Counted from the stretch's first letter, positions 1 to 10,638 are shown. The stretch: DNA of 64,000 bases from Vibrio ostreae (GCF_019226825.1 NZ_CP076643.1:1798001-1862000), one strand, 5' to 3'. Numbers and translations are program-made. Notes: generated by a model from the letters alone, not told the origin.

Positions 1-637
1 ACAAATCAGCATGGCGATGAAAAATATCCATTTCGCCGTACAACAGGCCGTTCTGCTGCATACTATCGAACAGCTTAGTACCAACAAAGGGTTCGTTGCC
101 GGCACAATGTACATTCAACACGATAACCTGCATCTCATCCTGGGCCGGTTCTGCGGCCTGAGGAGCCGGTTCTGGCTGCGCTTGAGGCTCCTCTACCACA
201 GGTTCAGCATCGACACCTGCTCGCGCAGTGCTGAACATCGGCTCGGATGGTGCTTCATAGACAGTCACAGGCTCTGGCTGGGCTTCATCAACTGGCGCAG
301 TTTCAGGCGCTTGAAATTCTGAGCGCACCTCACTCTGCTCTGTCAGCGGTTCTTCAGCAGCGGTGTAGCCACCGATCAGAGGATCCACCTCAGGCTCATC
401 TTTAATCCCGAAGTCCGGCTGGTTGCGATCCTTACGAATGATTTCATAATCATCTTCCGGAGCAAAAGCACGCGCTGCCGCTACTTCATCTTCTTCAGGC
501 TCTACGTCAATCCGGCCAAGTGGTTTATCACCAAACTTAGACTTCCCTTCTTTTTTACTGGTCCACAGACCATGAAATAGCAAAGCGGCTATCGCTAGCG
601 CGCCAACAATAATGAGTACGAATCGCAATTCCTGCAT
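1..637 (-). CDS. zipA: Cell division protein ZipA (5' part; gene runs off the left edge)
   Basis: Inner-membrane division protein that tethers FtsZ filaments to the membrane at the septum. The reverse strand opens with ATG at 637 and [16 protein letters not shown], a short periplasmic tip plus one membrane segment (about residues 5-25). A basic stretch ([11 protein letters not shown]) follows. Next is a long acidic Pro/Glu/Ala-rich linker (about residues 45-160), and then the beginning of the globular FtsZ-binding domain ([16 protein letters not shown]). About 212 residues are present and the C-terminal FtsZ-binding domain is cut off. zipA and cysZ are divergent neighbours in E. coli too, which supports the call. 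Confidence 0.93.
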   Translation of the reverse strand, partial: MQELRFVLIIVGALAIAALLFHGLWTSKKEGKSKFGDKPLGRIDVEPEEDEVAAARAFAPEDDYEIIRKDRNQPDFGIKDEPEVDPLIGGYTAAEEPLTEQSEVRSEFQAPETAPVDEAQPEPVTVYEAPSEPMFSTARAGVDAEPVVEEPQAQPEPAPQAAEPAQDEMQVIVLNVHCAGNEPFVGTKLFDSMQQNGLLYGEMDIFHRHADL

Positions 638-877
638 CTTAAACTCTCAGTTTCTCGATTTTTGATGTCCTGAGCTTCAACGCTTGTCGTTAACGTTGCC
701 AAAGGTAGGTTTTATCGGCTTATCAGTTTACTTTACCAAAAGTCAGCCCCTGTTTAGAACAACTTAATGTTAAAAGGTGCGTTAATGGTGTGATTTTTAC
801 CACGCTTTTCTTCCTCTGTTGCTCAGTTACAATAGAATGCAACTTTCACCGCTGGCAAATCGTATACGGAATACACT

Positions 878-1624
878 ATGCAAAATCATAAGCGCTCAGG
901 CTTTGGCTATTTTTTCTACGGCCTGGAACTGGCTTTATCACCCGGCATCCGCCGATTCGTGATTATGCCACTGTTGGCTAATATCCTCTTAGTTGGTGGC
1001 GCCCTGCTCTATCTGTTTTCACACCTCGACAGCTGGATTAATCAATGGATGGGACAAATCCCGGACTGGTTGTCCTGGCTGAGTTACATTCTGTGGCCGC
1101 TGTTGGTACTGACCATTCTCGCCACCTTCTCCTACTTTTTCAGCACGCTGGCTAACTTTGTCGCCGCACCGTTTAACGGTCTGCTGGCAGAAAAGGTTGA
1201 AGAAAAACTCACCGGTCACACGATTAATGACGAGGGTATACTGGCCGTCATCAAAGATGTGCCACGCATCATGGCACGGGAATGGCGTAAACTGCTTTAT
1301 ACCTTACCCAAAGCCATCGGTCTGTTTCTACTGCTGCTGATCCCGGCCCTTGGCCAGACCCTGGGGCCGATTCTGTGGTTTTTATTTACCGCCTGGATGC
1401 TCGCCATTCAGTACTGCGACTATCCGTTTGATAACCATAAAGTCGCATTTAATGACATGCGTAATAATTTGAAACAAAAACAGGGCAAAGCGTATGGCTT
1501 CGGCATGCTGGTGTCGGTTCTGACAACGATTCCGATCATCAACCTATTTGTCATGCCGGTAGCGGTTTGTGGCGCGACCGCGATGTGGGTCAGCGAGTTT
1601 AAAGGGCATTATGTGACCCGATAG
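878..1624 (+). CDS. cysZ: Sulfate transporter CysZ
   Basis: Inner-membrane protein for sulfate uptake that supplies cysteine synthesis. The 248-residue product has the family signature [26 protein letters not shown] near the N-terminus (E. coli CysZ has about 253 residues). It has hydrophobic segments near residues 25-45, 65-95, 150-180 and 210-235. It is divergent from zipA across 240 bp and lies upstream of cysK, the last step of the same pathway. A possible -10 element TACAAT lies at 828-833. There is no terminator-like hairpin before cysK, so read-through is possible. Confidence 0.95.
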   Translation: MQNHKRSGFGYFFYGLELALSPGIRRFVIMPLLANILLVGGALLYLFSHLDSWINQWMGQIPDWLSWLSYILWPLLVLTILATFSYFFSTLANFVAAPFNGLLAEKVEEKLTGHTINDEGILAVIKDVPRIMAREWRKLLYTLPKAIGLFLLLLIPALGQTLGPILWFLFTAWMLAIQYCDYPFDNHKVAFNDMRNNLKQKQGKAYGFGMLVSVLTTIPIINLFVMPVAVCGATAMWVSEFKGHYVTR

Positions 1625-1770
1625 ACATTTTGGCGGTGAAAGCCGCCGATACCTATAAGTTATAACTTTTTAATCCTTTTACCTTTTTAACCGAGCACAT
1701 ATTCTCTAAATCGTATCCGCAACGTATCGACTTATCGATAGCAAAACATGCGAAATGAAGGAACATCACA

Positions 1771-2739
1771 ATGAGCAAAATTTACGAAGACAATTCTCTT
1801 ACTATTGGTAACACGCCACTGGTTCGTCTGAACAAAGTCAGCAAAGGTAACGTACTGGCTAAAGTTGAATCACGTAACCCAAGCTTCAGTGTTAAATGCC
1901 GTATCGGCGCCAACATGATTTGGGATGCAGAGAAGCAAGGTAAACTGAAACCAGGCATCGAACTTGTGGAACCAACCAGTGGTAATACAGGTATTGCTCT
2001 GGCCTTCGTTGCTGCAGCGCGCGGTTACAAACTGACGCTGACTATGCCTGAGTCAATGAGTCTTGAGCGCCGTAAGCTGCTGAAAGCGCTGGGTGCAAAC
2101 CTAGAGCTGACTGAAGCGGCTAAAGGCATGAAAGGCGCGATTGCTAAAGCGGAAGAAATTGTCGCCAGCAACCCTGAAAAATACCTGTTGCTGCAGCAGT
2201 TCGATAACCCGGCTAACCCACAGATTCACGAAAAGACCACAGGTCCTGAAATCTGGGAAGCGACTGACGGCCAGGTTGACGTATTCGTTGCTGGTGTTGG
2301 TACCGGTGGTACTCTGACGGGTACCAGTCGTTACATCAAAGGCGAGAAAGGCAAAGCCATCACTTCTGTTGCAGTAGAACCGGCTGAATCTCCGGTCATT
2401 ACGCAAGCACTGGCAGGCCAGGATATTCAACCAGCTCCACATAAAATCCAGGGTATCGGTGCCGGATTCATCCCTGGCAACCTGGATTTGGACCTGATTG
2501 ACCGTGTTGAAACTGTGACTTCTGAAGAAGCGATCGAGATGGCTCGTCGTCTGATGGAAGAGGAAGGTATCCTGGCTGGTATCTCATCTGGCGCAGCCGT
2601 TGTTGTTGCTAACCGCCTTGCAGAACTACCTGAATTTGAAGGAAAAACTATCGTAGTTATCCTACCAAGCTCAGGCGAACGTTACCTGAGCACTGCCCTG
2701 TTCGCCGGCATTTTCTCTGAGAAAGAAAACCAGCAGTAA
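1771..2739 (+). CDS. cysK: Cysteine synthase A (O-acetylserine sulfhydrylase)
   Basis: PLP enzyme making L-cysteine from O-acetylserine and sulfide in the cytoplasm. The 322-residue product has the PLP-lysine region [15 protein letters not shown], the phosphate or substrate loop [10 protein letters not shown] and the GTGGTLTG glycine loop. The start is supported by GAAGGAA about 8 bp upstream of the ATG. The NPSFSVKCR form marks the CysK rather than CysM branch. It is followed by a strong terminator, so it ends its own unit before ptsH, the order known from E. coli. Confidence 0.97.
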   Translation: MSKIYEDNSLTIGNTPLVRLNKVSKGNVLAKVESRNPSFSVKCRIGANMIWDAEKQGKLKPGIELVEPTSGNTGIALAFVAAARGYKLTLTMPESMSLERRKLLKALGANLELTEAAKGMKGAIAKAEEIVASNPEKYLLLQQFDNPANPQIHEKTTGPEIWEATDGQVDVFVAGVGTGGTLTGTSRYIKGEKGKAITSVAVEPAESPVITQALAGQDIQPAPHKIQGIGAGFIPGNLDLDLIDRVETVTSEEAIEMARRLMEEEGILAGISSGAAVVVANRLAELPEFEGKTIVVILPSSGERYLSTALFAGIFSEKENQQ

Positions 2740-2765
2740 TATGTGGTGAAATCAAATTTTGGTTT

Positions 2766-2792
2766 AAAAAAGCCCCCTTGAGGGGCTTTTTT
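2766..2792 (+). terminator. Rho-independent terminator after cysK
   Basis: GCCCC(CTTG)GGGGC-type stem flanked by an A run on the left and TTTTTT on the right, 27 bp after the cysK stop codon. Confidence 0.9.
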
Positions 2793-2916
2793 GTTGATCC
2801 TAGCCTCACCTTTGGTAATATCAGGCATGTTTTATTTCTAGCTTCAAAATAAAGAAGCAGACAAGATTAGATTCAATGGCTGAGTGTCAACAAGGCGATT
2901 GATTATTTTTATACCA

Positions 2917-2971
2917 GTATCAGTTCTGACACGAAAAGCTCGTAGCTCAACTAGCAGAAACGAGCTGATAC
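2917..2971 (+). other. Nested inverted repeats in the ptsH leader
   Basis: In the 290-bp gap between cysK and ptsH two inverted repeats nest: GTATCAG (2917-2923) with CTGATAC (2965-2971), and AGCTCGT (2937-2943) with ACGAGCT (2960-2966). The two pairings share two bases on the right side. There is no U tract, so this is not a simple terminator. It could be a leader-RNA structure or an operator in the pts promoter region. No function can be assigned from sequence. Confidence 0.4.
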
Positions 2972-3029
2972 GGTTAAGCTAATTCTGGTTAATAAACTTA
3001 CAAAAAATAAATTAATTGGGGTATAAAAC

Positions 3030-3287
3030 ATGTACGAGAAGCAAGTAGAAATCACTGCAGAAAACGGTCTTCACACTCGTCCGGCTGCTCAGTTCGTTAA
3101 AGAAGCTAAAGCATTCGACGCGGACATCACTGTGACTTCTAACGGTAAAAGCGCTAGCGCGAAAAGCCTGTTCAAGCTACAGACTCTGGGTCTGGTTAAA
3201 GGCACTGTAGTGACTATCTCTGCAGAAGGTGCACAAGCTCAACAAGCTGTTGACCACCTGGTTGCTCTGATGGATCAACTACACTAA
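3030..3287 (+). CDS. ptsH: Phosphocarrier protein HPr
   Basis: Soluble carrier that takes phosphate from enzyme I and passes it to the sugar-specific EIIA domains. The 85-residue product matches the family's usual length. The active histidine is His15 in [11 protein letters not shown], and the Ser46 region [13 protein letters not shown] is conserved. A GGGG ribosome-binding site lies 8-10 bp before the ATG. It heads ptsH-ptsI-crr, with 139 bp to ptsI. Confidence 0.98.
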   Translation: MYEKQVEITAENGLHTRPAAQFVKEAKAFDADITVTSNGKSASAKSLFKLQTLGLVKGTVVTISAEGAQAQQAVDHLVALMDQLH

Positions 3288-3426
3288 TTCGCACCATTCC
3301 TGTCAAAGCCATTTTGTTCCCGCAAAGTGGCTTTGTTGGAAATAGGCTCTAGAATTAGCTACATATATCGTTAGCACAAACGTCCACTTATCTCCCGTTT
3401 ACAGTTGACCAATTTAAGGTAAGGCT

Positions 3427-5151
3427 ATGATTTCAGGCATCCTAGCATCTCCAGGTATTGCTATTGGTAAAGCACTACTACTTCAAGAAGATGAAATTGT
3501 CCTAAATACAAACACCATTTCTGACGCTCAAGTTGAAGCTGAAGTTGCGCGTTTCTACGACGCACGTAACAAATCTTCTGCACAACTTGAAGTTATCAAA
3601 CAAAAAGCCCTTGAGACTTTTGGTGAAGAAAAAGAAGCCATCTTTGAAGGCCATATCATGCTGCTTGAAGATGAAGAGCTAGAAGAAGAAATTTTAGCCC
3701 TCATCAAAGACGAAAAACTGTCAGCAGACAACGCGATTCACACTGTGATTGAAGAGCAGGCAGCTGCGCTTGAGTCACTGGATGACGAATACCTGAAAGA
3801 ACGTGCTACAGATATCCGCGATATCGGTACACGCTTCGTGAAAAACGCCCTGGGCATCAACATTGTATCGCTGAGCGACATCAATGAAGAAGTGATCCTG
3901 GTGGCTTACGACCTGACTCCGTCAGAAACTGCACAAATCAACCTGGACTACGTTCTGGGCTTTGCATGTGATATCGGTGGTCGTACGTCTCACACCTCAA
4001 TCATGGCTCGTTCTCTGGAACTGCCAGCGATCGTAGGTACTAACGACATTACTGCTCAAGTGAAAAACGGCGACATGCTGATCCTTGACGCGATGAACAA
4101 CAAGATTGTCGTCAACCCAAGCGATGCTGAACTGGAAGAAGCGAAAGCAGTAAAAGCCGCATTCCTGGCTGAAAAAGAAGAGCTGGCGAAACTGAAAGAC
4201 CTGCACGCTGAAACCACAGACGGCCACCGCGTAGAAGTGTGCGGTAACATCGGTACAGTGAAAGACTGTGACGGCATCATCCGCAACGGCGGTGAAGGCG
4301 TTGGTCTGTACCGTACAGAATTCCTGTTCATGGACCGTGACGCACTGCCAACGGAAGAAGAGCAATACAAAGCTTACAAAGAAGTAGCAGAAGCGATGGC
4401 TGGCCAGGCTGTGATTATCCGTACTATGGATATCGGCGGCGACAAAGACCTGCCATACATGGATCTACCAAAAGAGATGAACCCGTTCCTGGGCTGGCGT
4501 GCCGTACGTATCAGTCTGGACCGTCGTGACATCCTGCGTGACCAGTTGCGTGGTATCCTGCGTGCATCAGCACACGGTACTCTGCGTATCATGTTCCCGA
4601 TGATCATCTCAGTTGAAGAAATCCGTGAACTGAAAGCAGCGATTGAAGAATACAAAGCTGAACTGCGTGCTGAAGGCCATGCATTCGACGAAAACATCGA
4701 AATCGGTGTGATGGTTGAAACCCCGGCAGCAGCGGCAATTGCCCCTCACCTGGCAAAAGAAGTTGCTTTCTTCTCTATCGGTACCAACGACCTGACCCAG
4801 TACACACTGGCAGTAGACCGTGGTAACGAAATGATTTCTCACCTCTACAACCCGCTGTCTCCGGCTGTTCTGACTGTGATCAAGCAAGTTATTGATGCAT
4901 CACACGCAGAAGGCAAATGGACCGGTATGTGTGGTGAATTGGCGGGTGATGAGCGCGCTACACTCCTTCTGTTAGGTATGGGTCTGGATGAGTTCTCAAT
5001 GAGCGGCATCTCTATTCCTAAAGTGAAGAAAGTGATTCGTAACACCAACTTCGCTGAAGTGAAAGCAATGGCAGATGAAGCACTGTCTCTGCCAACTGCA
5101 GCAGAAATCGAAGCTTGCGTTGAAAAATTCATCGCGAAAAACTCTCAATAA
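3427..5151 (+). CDS. ptsI: PTS enzyme I (PEP-protein phosphotransferase)
   Basis: Cytoplasmic kinase that autophosphorylates from phosphoenolpyruvate and passes the phosphate to HPr. The 574-residue product is close to E. coli EI (575). The phosphorylated histidine is His189 in [12 protein letters not shown]. The PEP-binding barrel shows [25 protein letters not shown] and the catalytic region [11 protein letters not shown]. The start follows AAGGTAAGGCT. Codons are strongly biased toward preferred forms, as expected for a highly expressed protein. Confidence 0.98.
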   Translation: MISGILASPGIAIGKALLLQEDEIVLNTNTISDAQVEAEVARFYDARNKSSAQLEVIKQKALETFGEEKEAIFEGHIMLLEDEELEEEILALIKDEKLSADNAIHTVIEEQAAALESLDDEYLKERATDIRDIGTRFVKNALGINIVSLSDINEEVILVAYDLTPSETAQINLDYVLGFACDIGGRTSHTSIMARSLELPAIVGTNDITAQVKNGDMLILDAMNNKIVVNPSDAELEEAKAVKAAFLAEKEELAKLKDLHAETTDGHRVEVCGNIGTVKDCDGIIRNGGEGVGLYRTEFLFMDRDALPTEEEQYKAYKEVAEAMAGQAVIIRTMDIGGDKDLPYMDLPKEMNPFLGWRAVRISLDRRDILRDQLRGILRASAHGTLRIMFPMIISVEEIRELKAAIEEYKAELRAEGHAFDENIEIGVMVETPAAAAIAPHLAKEVAFFSIGTNDLTQYTLAVDRGNEMISHLYNPLSPAVLTVIKQVIDASHAEGKWTGMCGELAGDERATLLLLGMGLDEFSMSGISIPKVKKVIRNTNFAEVKAMADEALSLPTAAEIEACVEKFIAKNSQ

Positions 5152-5165
5152 TCTGCTAATACCAA

Positions 5166-5200
5166 TAACATAGACGACTAAAAGTAGTCGTCTATTGTTA
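5166..5200 (+). other. Strong hairpin between ptsI and crr
   Basis: ATAGACGACTA (5170-5180), loop AAAG, then TAGTCGTCTAT (5185-5195): 11 perfect base pairs. The stem extends by four more pairs past a single bulged T. No U run follows, so it is unlikely to stop transcription. It may mark a processing point or protect the upstream ptsHI message. Confidence 0.6.
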
Positions 5201-5255
5201 GTGAGTGGTATACTATACTTCACAGAATATATTAAAACGTTAGGAGCATGACACA

Positions 5256-5765
5256 ATGGGTCTGTTTGACAAACTTAAGAAGCTAGTCTCTGACGACAGC
5301 GCTGACGCGGGTGCAATTGAAATCATCGCACCTCTTTCTGGTGAAATTGTAAACATCGAAGACGTGCCAGATGTCGTGTTTGCTGAAAAAATCGTTGGTG
5401 ACGGTATCGCTATCAAGCCTACTGGCAACAAGATGGTAGCTCCTGTTAACGGTACTATCGGTAAGATTTTCGAAACGAACCACGCATTCTCTATCGAGTC
5501 TGACGATGGCGTTGAACTGTTTGTTCACTTCGGTATCGACACCGTTGAGCTGAAAGGCGAAGGCTTCAAACGTATCGCTGAAGAAGGTCAGTCAGTGAAA
5601 GTGGGCGACACTATCATTGAATTCGATCTGGCTCTGCTGGAAGAGAAAGCGAAATCAACTCTGACTCCTGTTGTTATCTCTAACATGGACGAGATCAAAG
5701 AGCTGGCTAAACTGTCTGGTTCGGTAAATGTTGGTGAAACTGCTGTACTGCGTGTAACTAAGTAA
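5256..5765 (+). CDS. crr: PTS glucose-specific enzyme IIA (EIIA-Glc)
   Basis: Phosphorylated by HPr, it donates phosphate to glucose-type EIIBC permeases and, in enteric bacteria, controls adenylate cyclase and non-PTS permeases. The 169-residue product has the two conserved histidines His76 ([10 protein letters not shown]) and His91 ([10 protein letters not shown]), which are His75 and His90 in the usual E. coli numbering. It is the third pts gene, 104 bp after ptsI with a strong hairpin between. It is the probable phosphate donor for TreB at 36.3-37.8 kb, which has no EIIA domain of its own. Confidence 0.97.
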   Translation: MGLFDKLKKLVSDDSADAGAIEIIAPLSGEIVNIEDVPDVVFAEKIVGDGIAIKPTGNKMVAPVNGTIGKIFETNHAFSIESDDGVELFVHFGIDTVELKGEGFKRIAEEGQSVKVGDTIIEFDLALLEEKAKSTLTPVVISNMDEIKELAKLSGSVNVGETAVLRVTK

Positions 5766-5783
5766 GCGGTTTGCAAAGCATTC

Positions 5784-5814
5784 AAAAAAACGCTGCCATC
5801 GCAGCGTTTTTTTT
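5784..5814. terminator. Terminator between crr and ubiF
   Basis: ACGCTGC(CATC)GCAGCGT stem with seven A on the left and eight T on the right. It could serve crr on the plus strand and, in reverse, ubiF, whose stop codon is at 5935. Confidence 0.88.
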
Positions 5815-5934
5815 CGTCTTTAATTTAGGGGGTTGCTTACATGTTAGGTCTTTGCTGACATGAATGCGTGAGCCGCGCCCCTCAACCAGGCCGCACCACA
5901 ACAGGGTTACCGCCTGAATTATTCTGGCTGAGGT

Positions 5935-7086
5935 TTATAACCCCAGCGCGTAACGCAGTACCTGCTGCTTCACCGGCCCGGCATTGTCCGCCAGTTTCAG
6001 CGCCGCATTGCGCACCCACTTGAGCGGAGTGTGGTCATTACTGAATGCGGCATAGAAGAAGTCCATGCCACTTTGCATTAACAGGTTATCGCCCCGCCGC
6101 TGACGCTGGTAACGCTCAAACTGTGCCTGGGTCAGTTCATCATGCCCGGCGGTTGCCTCCAGCAGGGCTGCGACATCCTTAAAGCCGAGATTCACGCCCT
6201 GCCCCGCTAACGGATTGATAGTATGCGCTGAATCGCCAACCAATACACAATGATTGCTGACATAGGTTTGCGCATGACGCCGGGTAAGCGGGAACGAGCC
6301 GTGCTGTAACACTTTAATATCCCCCAGCTCCGGCGGGAAATGACTCAGTATCTCTGCACGCAACTGAGCCGGACTCATATGGCTAAGCTGCTTGATACGC
6401 GCCGGGCTGTCATACCACACCAAGGAGCCCTGACGACCGTTGAGCGGCAAAAATGAACGCGGGCCGGACGGGAAGAATTGCTGCCAGGTGATATCCTGCT
6501 GCGCCAGCTCGGTTTCGACATTAATCAGCATGCAGTGCTGGCGGTAATCCCAGGCGGTGATGCCAATACCGGCCAGGCTGCGCACCCTTGAGTTTGCGCC
6601 GTCCGCACCGATAATCCACTGACACTTCAGCTCAGTACCGGATTGCAGTGTGAGGGTCTGGCTGTCGCCAAACTCAATCGAGGCCAGTTTATCCGGACAC
6701 AACAAAGTCAGATTCGGATAAGCACTAAAGGCTTGCCACAAACCCAGTTGAATCACCCGGTTTTCCACCATGTAGCCCAGTTGCTGCAGCCCCAGCGCCT
6801 CGCTGGAAAAACGAGTGCGGCATTCGGGATGCTCCCAGGTCTCAAGACGGCGATAAGGGCAAACCCGCATCGCACGGATACTGTCCCAGGCGCCCAGTGC
6901 TTGCAGTAAATCAACCGAAGTTTGCGAGATAGCAGAAATACGAACATCCATGGGCTGATCATCGTTAAACGCAGCAGGCTGATGCCCGTCCACAACGGCC
7001 ACCCGACGCCCCTGCTGGGCAAAGCCGATGGCAGCTGCCGCACCGACCATACCACCGCCAATGACTACTATGTCAAAATCGTTCAT
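5935..7086 (-). CDS. ubiF: FAD-dependent ubiquinone-pathway hydroxylase UbiF
   Basis: Flavin monooxygenase that hydroxylates the demethoxyubiquinol intermediate of ubiquinone synthesis. The 383-residue product has the N-terminal dinucleotide fold DIVVIGGGMVGAAAAIG, the central GADGANSRVR motif and the C-terminal FAD motif VLVGDSAHTINPLAGQGVNLG, the domain order of the UbiH/UbiF/VisC family. Sequence alone would leave UbiH or VisC possible. Divergence from miaB, the E. coli ubiF arrangement, favours UbiF. Confidence 0.85.
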   Translation of the reverse strand: MNDFDIVVIGGGMVGAAAAIGFAQQGRRVAVVDGHQPAAFNDDQPMDVRISAISQTSVDLLQALGAWDSIRAMRVCPYRRLETWEHPECRTRFSSEALGLQQLGYMVENRVIQLGLWQAFSAYPNLTLLCPDKLASIEFGDSQTLTLQSGTELKCQWIIGADGANSRVRSLAGIGITAWDYRQHCMLINVETELAQQDITWQQFFPSGPRSFLPLNGRQGSLVWYDSPARIKQLSHMSPAQLRAEILSHFPPELGDIKVLQHGSFPLTRRHAQTYVSNHCVLVGDSAHTINPLAGQGVNLGFKDVAALLEATAGHDELTQAQFERYQRQRRGDNLLMQSGMDFFYAAFSNDHTPLKWVRNAALKLADNAGPVKQQVLRYALGL

Positions 7087-7438
7087 ATCTACTGCTTCTA
7101 CCTGACTGAATCGTAAAAACTAAGTCTACCACACAACCACTGTTTGGTCGGGTTGCGAGCGACAAAATATGACCATAAACAGCGGTTTGCTAAAGCATGG
7201 GGCAAGGTTGGTTTTCCTCTCGGCTCAAATTCCCTGCCCGGCAGAGAGGCAAAGCCAGTCACCACAACGGCTGGGGGGTGAGAATGACTGGTCAGCTCCG
7301 GTTGAAACCAGTACAATACGCCGCTTAGCACCCAAGTGGTGGCTAATTTTTAACCAAGTCTGGCAAAAATATCCAGACGTCACTGGAAACACTGGGCGAT
7401 TTGCTCCCTTAATTTAAACTAACGACCGAGCGAAGAAC
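7087..7438. other. ubiF-miaB divergent intergenic region with nested inverted repeats
   Basis: A 352-bp gap that must hold both divergent promoters. It contains CCTCTC/GAGAGG (7216-7221 with 7244-7249), CCAGTCA/TGACTGG (7255-7261 with 7285-7291) and CTGGT/ACCAG (7288-7292 with 7307-7311), a compact structured block. A 77-codon minus-strand frame (7098-7331) spans the block. I do not count it as a gene because it has no clear ribosome-binding site and overlaps the repeats. Confidence 0.4.
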
Positions 7439-8863
7439 ATGAGTAAAAAACTGCTAATCAAAACCTGGGGCTGCCAGATGAATGAGTACGATTCATCAAA
7501 AATGGCCGACCTGCTTAACGCTGCGAACGGCTATGAGCTAACTGAAGAGCCAGAGGAAGCAGACGTACTTCTACTTAATACCTGTTCGATTCGCGAAAAA
7601 GCGCAAGAGAAAGTATTCCACCAGCTGGGCCGCTGGAAAACACTGAAAGACAAAAAGCCAGGCGTCGTAATTGGCGTGGGTGGCTGTGTCGCGACTCAGG
7701 AAGGCGATCATATCCGTGACCGCGCACCGTTTGTCGATGTTATTTTTGGCCCGCAAACTCTGCACCGTCTGCCAGAGATGATCAAACAATCTCAGTCAGA
7801 TCATGCACCGGTGATGGATATCTCCTTTCCGGAAATCGAAAAATTCGACCGTCTGCCAGAGCCGCGTGCTGAAGGCCCGACCGCTTTCGTCTCTATCATG
7901 GAAGGCTGTTCTAAGTACTGTACTTACTGTGTGGTACCTTACACCCGTGGTGAAGAAGTCAGCCGCCCGATGGATGACGTGCTGTATGAAATTGCGCAAC
8001 TGGCAGAGCAAGGCGTACGTGAAGTCAACCTGCTGGGTCAGAACGTAAACGCTTACCGCGGCCCGATGCATGACGGTGAAATTTGTTCATTTGCCGAGCT
8101 GCTGCGTCTGGTTGCGTCAATCGATGGTATTGACCGTATTCGTTTCACCACCAGCCACCCGCTGGAGTTCACTGACGACATCATCGCTGTATACGAAGAC
8201 ACCCCTGAGCTGGTGAGCTTCCTGCACCTGCCGGTGCAAAGCGGTAGTGACCGTATCCTGACCATGATGAAACGTCCGCACACCGGTATCGAATACAAGT
8301 CTATTATCCGTAAGCTGCGTAAAGCGCGTCCGGATATTCAGATCAGTTCTGACTTTATCGTTGCGTTCCCCGGCGAATCTGACAAAGACTTCCAGGACAC
8401 CATGAAACTGATCCGCGATGTCGATTTCGATATGAGCTTTAGCTTTATCTTCTCGCCTCGCCCGGGAACACCAGCAGCGGATTACCCTTGTGATCTGACG
8501 GAAGAGACCAAGAAAGCACGTCTGTACGAGCTGCAACAGCAGATCAACAGCCAGGCGATGCGTTACTCACGCCTGATGATGGGTACCCAGCAACGTATTC
8601 TGGTTGAAGGTCCGTCGAAGAAAAACCTGATGGAACTTCGTGGTCGTACCGAAAACAACCGTGTAGTAAACTTCGAAGGACCGGCTGAGCTGATTGGCCA
8701 GTTTGTCGATGTCAACATTGTTGATGTGTTCCCGAACTCTTTGCGCGGTGAACTCGTAAGAACAGAAAAAGAGATGAACTTGCGTGTCGTGACTTCTCCT
8801 TCAGAAATGATGGCGAAAACACGCCGTGAAGATGAGCTGGGAGTAGCTACGTTTACTCCTTAA
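7439..8863 (+). CDS. miaB: tRNA-2-methylthio-N6-dimethylallyladenosine synthase MiaB
   Basis: Radical-SAM enzyme that adds the methylthio group to i6A37 of tRNAs reading UNN codons. The 474-residue product has the N-terminal methylthiotransferase domain with cluster cysteines Cys12, Cys49 and Cys83. The radical-SAM CxxxCxxC follows at Cys157, Cys161 and Cys164 ([18 protein letters not shown]), then a C-terminal TRAM domain. Length and all six cysteines match E. coli MiaB. It is the first gene of the miaB-ybeZ-ybeY-corC-lnt series. Confidence 0.98.
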   Translation: MSKKLLIKTWGCQMNEYDSSKMADLLNAANGYELTEEPEEADVLLLNTCSIREKAQEKVFHQLGRWKTLKDKKPGVVIGVGGCVATQEGDHIRDRAPFVDVIFGPQTLHRLPEMIKQSQSDHAPVMDISFPEIEKFDRLPEPRAEGPTAFVSIMEGCSKYCTYCVVPYTRGEEVSRPMDDVLYEIAQLAEQGVREVNLLGQNVNAYRGPMHDGEICSFAELLRLVASIDGIDRIRFTTSHPLEFTDDIIAVYEDTPELVSFLHLPVQSGSDRILTMMKRPHTGIEYKSIIRKLRKARPDIQISSDFIVAFPGESDKDFQDTMKLIRDVDFDMSFSFIFSPRPGTPAADYPCDLTEETKKARLYELQQQINSQAMRYSRLMMGTQQRILVEGPSKKNLMELRGRTENNRVVNFEGPAELIGQFVDVNIVDVFPNSLRGELVRTEKEMNLRVVTSPSEMMAKTRREDELGVATFTP

Positions 8864-8940
8864 GTTTCAGTAACCCAAGACCGGCAAGATTTCGCGCAGA
8901 AACTCGCATTTCGTGCTGACTTGGGTATACACTGTCATGA

Positions 8941-8964
8941 GACGCCCGGTCAAAATCGGGCGTC
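8941..8964 (+). other. Hairpin just upstream of the ybeZ start
   Basis: GACGCCCG (8941-8948), eight-base loop, CGGGCGTC (8957-8964). This perfect 8-bp GC-rich stem ends 26 bases before the ybeZ TTG start. No U tract follows. It may shape ybeZ translation or mark processing of the miaB transcript. Confidence 0.5.
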
Positions 8965-8990
8965 TGAAAATGACATACTGAGAGGTTAAA

Positions 8991-10100
8991 TTGAGCAATA
9001 AAATCGTTACTTTAGAGATAGATCTCGAACCTTCCGATAACCGCCGTCTTGCCAGTCTGTGCGGTCCTTTCGATGACAACATCAAGCATTTAGAACGTCG
9101 TTTAGGCGTTGAAATCAACCACCGTAGTAACTACTTCACGATTGTAGGTAAAGCACATACTGCGACTGCCGCGCTCGACATTCTGAAGACTCTGTATGTC
9201 GACACTGCGCCGGTCCGCGGCCAAATCGCCGACATTGAACCGGATCAGATCCATCTGGCAATCAAAGAGTCCGGCGTACTGGAACAGAGCACCGAATCGG
9301 AGCTGGTTACGCACGGCAAAGAAGTGTTTGTCAAAACCAAAAAAGGCATCATCAAGCCACGTACGCCAAATCAGGCTCAGTACCTGGTCAACATGGTGAC
9401 CCACGATATCAGTTTTGGTATTGGCCCGGCCGGTACCGGTAAAACCTACCTGGCGGTTGCAGCAGCGGTTGATGCCCTGGAACGTCAGGAAATCCGTCGC
9501 ATTCTGCTGACTCGTCCGGCGGTTGAAGCGGGTGAGAAACTGGGCTTTCTGCCCGGTGACCTGAGCCAGAAAGTCGACCCTTACCTGCGTCCGCTCTACG
9601 ATGCGCTGTTTGAGATGCTCGGCTTTGAACGGGTTGAAAAACTGATTGAACGTAACGTCATTGAAGTGGCTCCGCTGGCTTACATGCGCGGCCGTACCCT
9701 GAACGATGCGTTTATCATTCTCGACGAAAGCCAGAACACCACCGTCGAACAGATGAAAATGTTCCTGACCCGGATCGGCTTTAACTCGCGCGCTGTCATC
9801 ACAGGTGACGTGACCCAGATCGACTTGCCACGCGGTGCTAAATCGGGCCTGCGCCATGCAATCGAAGTACTGAGCGAAGTCGAGGAGATCAGCTTCAACT
9901 TCTTCCTCGCCGACGACGTTGTGCGTCACCCAGTGGTGGCTCGTATCGTCAACGCCTATGAGAAGTGGGAAGCCCAGGATCAGAAAGAGCGTAAAGAGTA
10001 CGAGAAACGCCGTCGTGAAGAGCGTGAATCTAAACTGCTCGAGCAGCAGAAAGCTGAGCTGACAAGCTCAAGCGCCCTGGAAGAGTCTGGTGAGTCATGA
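8991..10100 (+). CDS. ybeZ: PhoH-like ATPase YbeZ
   Basis: PhoH-family P-loop ATPase, linked in E. coli to the YbeY endoribonuclease and rRNA maturation. The 369-residue product has Walker A GPAGTGKT (residues 145-152), Walker [10 protein letters not shown] and the motif [13 protein letters not shown]. It ends in a charged Lys/Glu/Arg tail after about residue 325. The start is TTG (8991), preceded by GAGAGG about 6 bp upstream and giving [10 protein letters not shown]. The gene overlaps ybeY by the four bases ATGA, indicating translational coupling. Confidence 0.93.
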   Translation: MSNKIVTLEIDLEPSDNRRLASLCGPFDDNIKHLERRLGVEINHRSNYFTIVGKAHTATAALDILKTLYVDTAPVRGQIADIEPDQIHLAIKESGVLEQSTESELVTHGKEVFVKTKKGIIKPRTPNQAQYLVNMVTHDISFGIGPAGTGKTYLAVAAAVDALERQEIRRILLTRPAVEAGEKLGFLPGDLSQKVDPYLRPLYDALFEMLGFERVEKLIERNVIEVAPLAYMRGRTLNDAFIILDESQNTTVEQMKMFLTRIGFNSRAVITGDVTQIDLPRGAKSGLRHAIEVLSEVEEISFNFFLADDVVRHPVVARIVNAYEKWEAQDQKERKEYEKRRREERESKLLEQQKAELTSSSALEESGES

Positions 10101-10561
10101 GTATCGAACTTGATTTACAACTGGCCGTCGAGGATGAAACCGGGCTGCCGTCGTGTGACGATTTTGCCACCTGGCTGAGTGCAGCCGTCACGCCGTTTCA
10201 GCCTCAGGCTGAAGTGACGGTGCGCATCGTCGATGAACAAGAGAGCCACCAGCTCAACCTCGAATACCGCGGCAAAGATAAGTCCACCAACGTGCTGTCT
10301 TTTCCGTTCGAAGTGCCGCCCGGTATCGAAATGGATTTGCTCGGTGATCTGGTGATTTGCCGCCAGGTCGTTGAACGCGAAGCAGAAGAGCAAAATAAGC
10401 CTCTGCTAGCACACTGGGCCCATATGGTTGTACATGGCAGTCTTCATCTGCTAGGTTATGACCATATCGAGGATGACGAAGCTGAAGAGATGGAGTCCCT
10501 CGAAACAGAAATCATGCAGAAAATGGGGTTTGAAGACCCATATCTGGCCGATAAAATCTAG
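10097..10561 (+). CDS. ybeY: Endoribonuclease YbeY (rRNA maturation)
   Basis: Zinc-dependent endoribonuclease needed for 16S rRNA 3'-end maturation and ribosome quality control. The 154-residue product carries the zinc site His113, His117 and His123 in [11 protein letters not shown] and the conserved [15 protein letters not shown] segment. The ATG overlaps the ybeZ stop (ATGA), and corC follows after 77 bp, the E. coli gene order. Confidence 0.96.
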   Translation: MSIELDLQLAVEDETGLPSCDDFATWLSAAVTPFQPQAEVTVRIVDEQESHQLNLEYRGKDKSTNVLSFPFEVPPGIEMDLLGDLVICRQVVEREAEEQNKPLLAHWAHMVVHGSLHLLGYDHIEDDEAEEMESLETEIMQKMGFEDPYLADKI

Positions 10562-10638
10562 TTTTCCGCTGCCATAACGGCGCGGTTAACTTAATGTGAG
10601 CTATCACACATCTGATAGCGTTACCGAATAGAGAAACA

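Noticed and set aside
7098..7331. 77-codon minus-strand frame in the ubiF-miaB gap
   Set aside because: No convincing ribosome-binding site, and it overlaps inverted repeats and the likely ubiF promoter. Kept only as a question in the findings.
9102..9929. Long 275-codon frame antisense to ybeZ
   Set aside because: A shadow of the well-conserved ybeZ frame. Similar long antisense frames occur over leuS and others because of codon bias.
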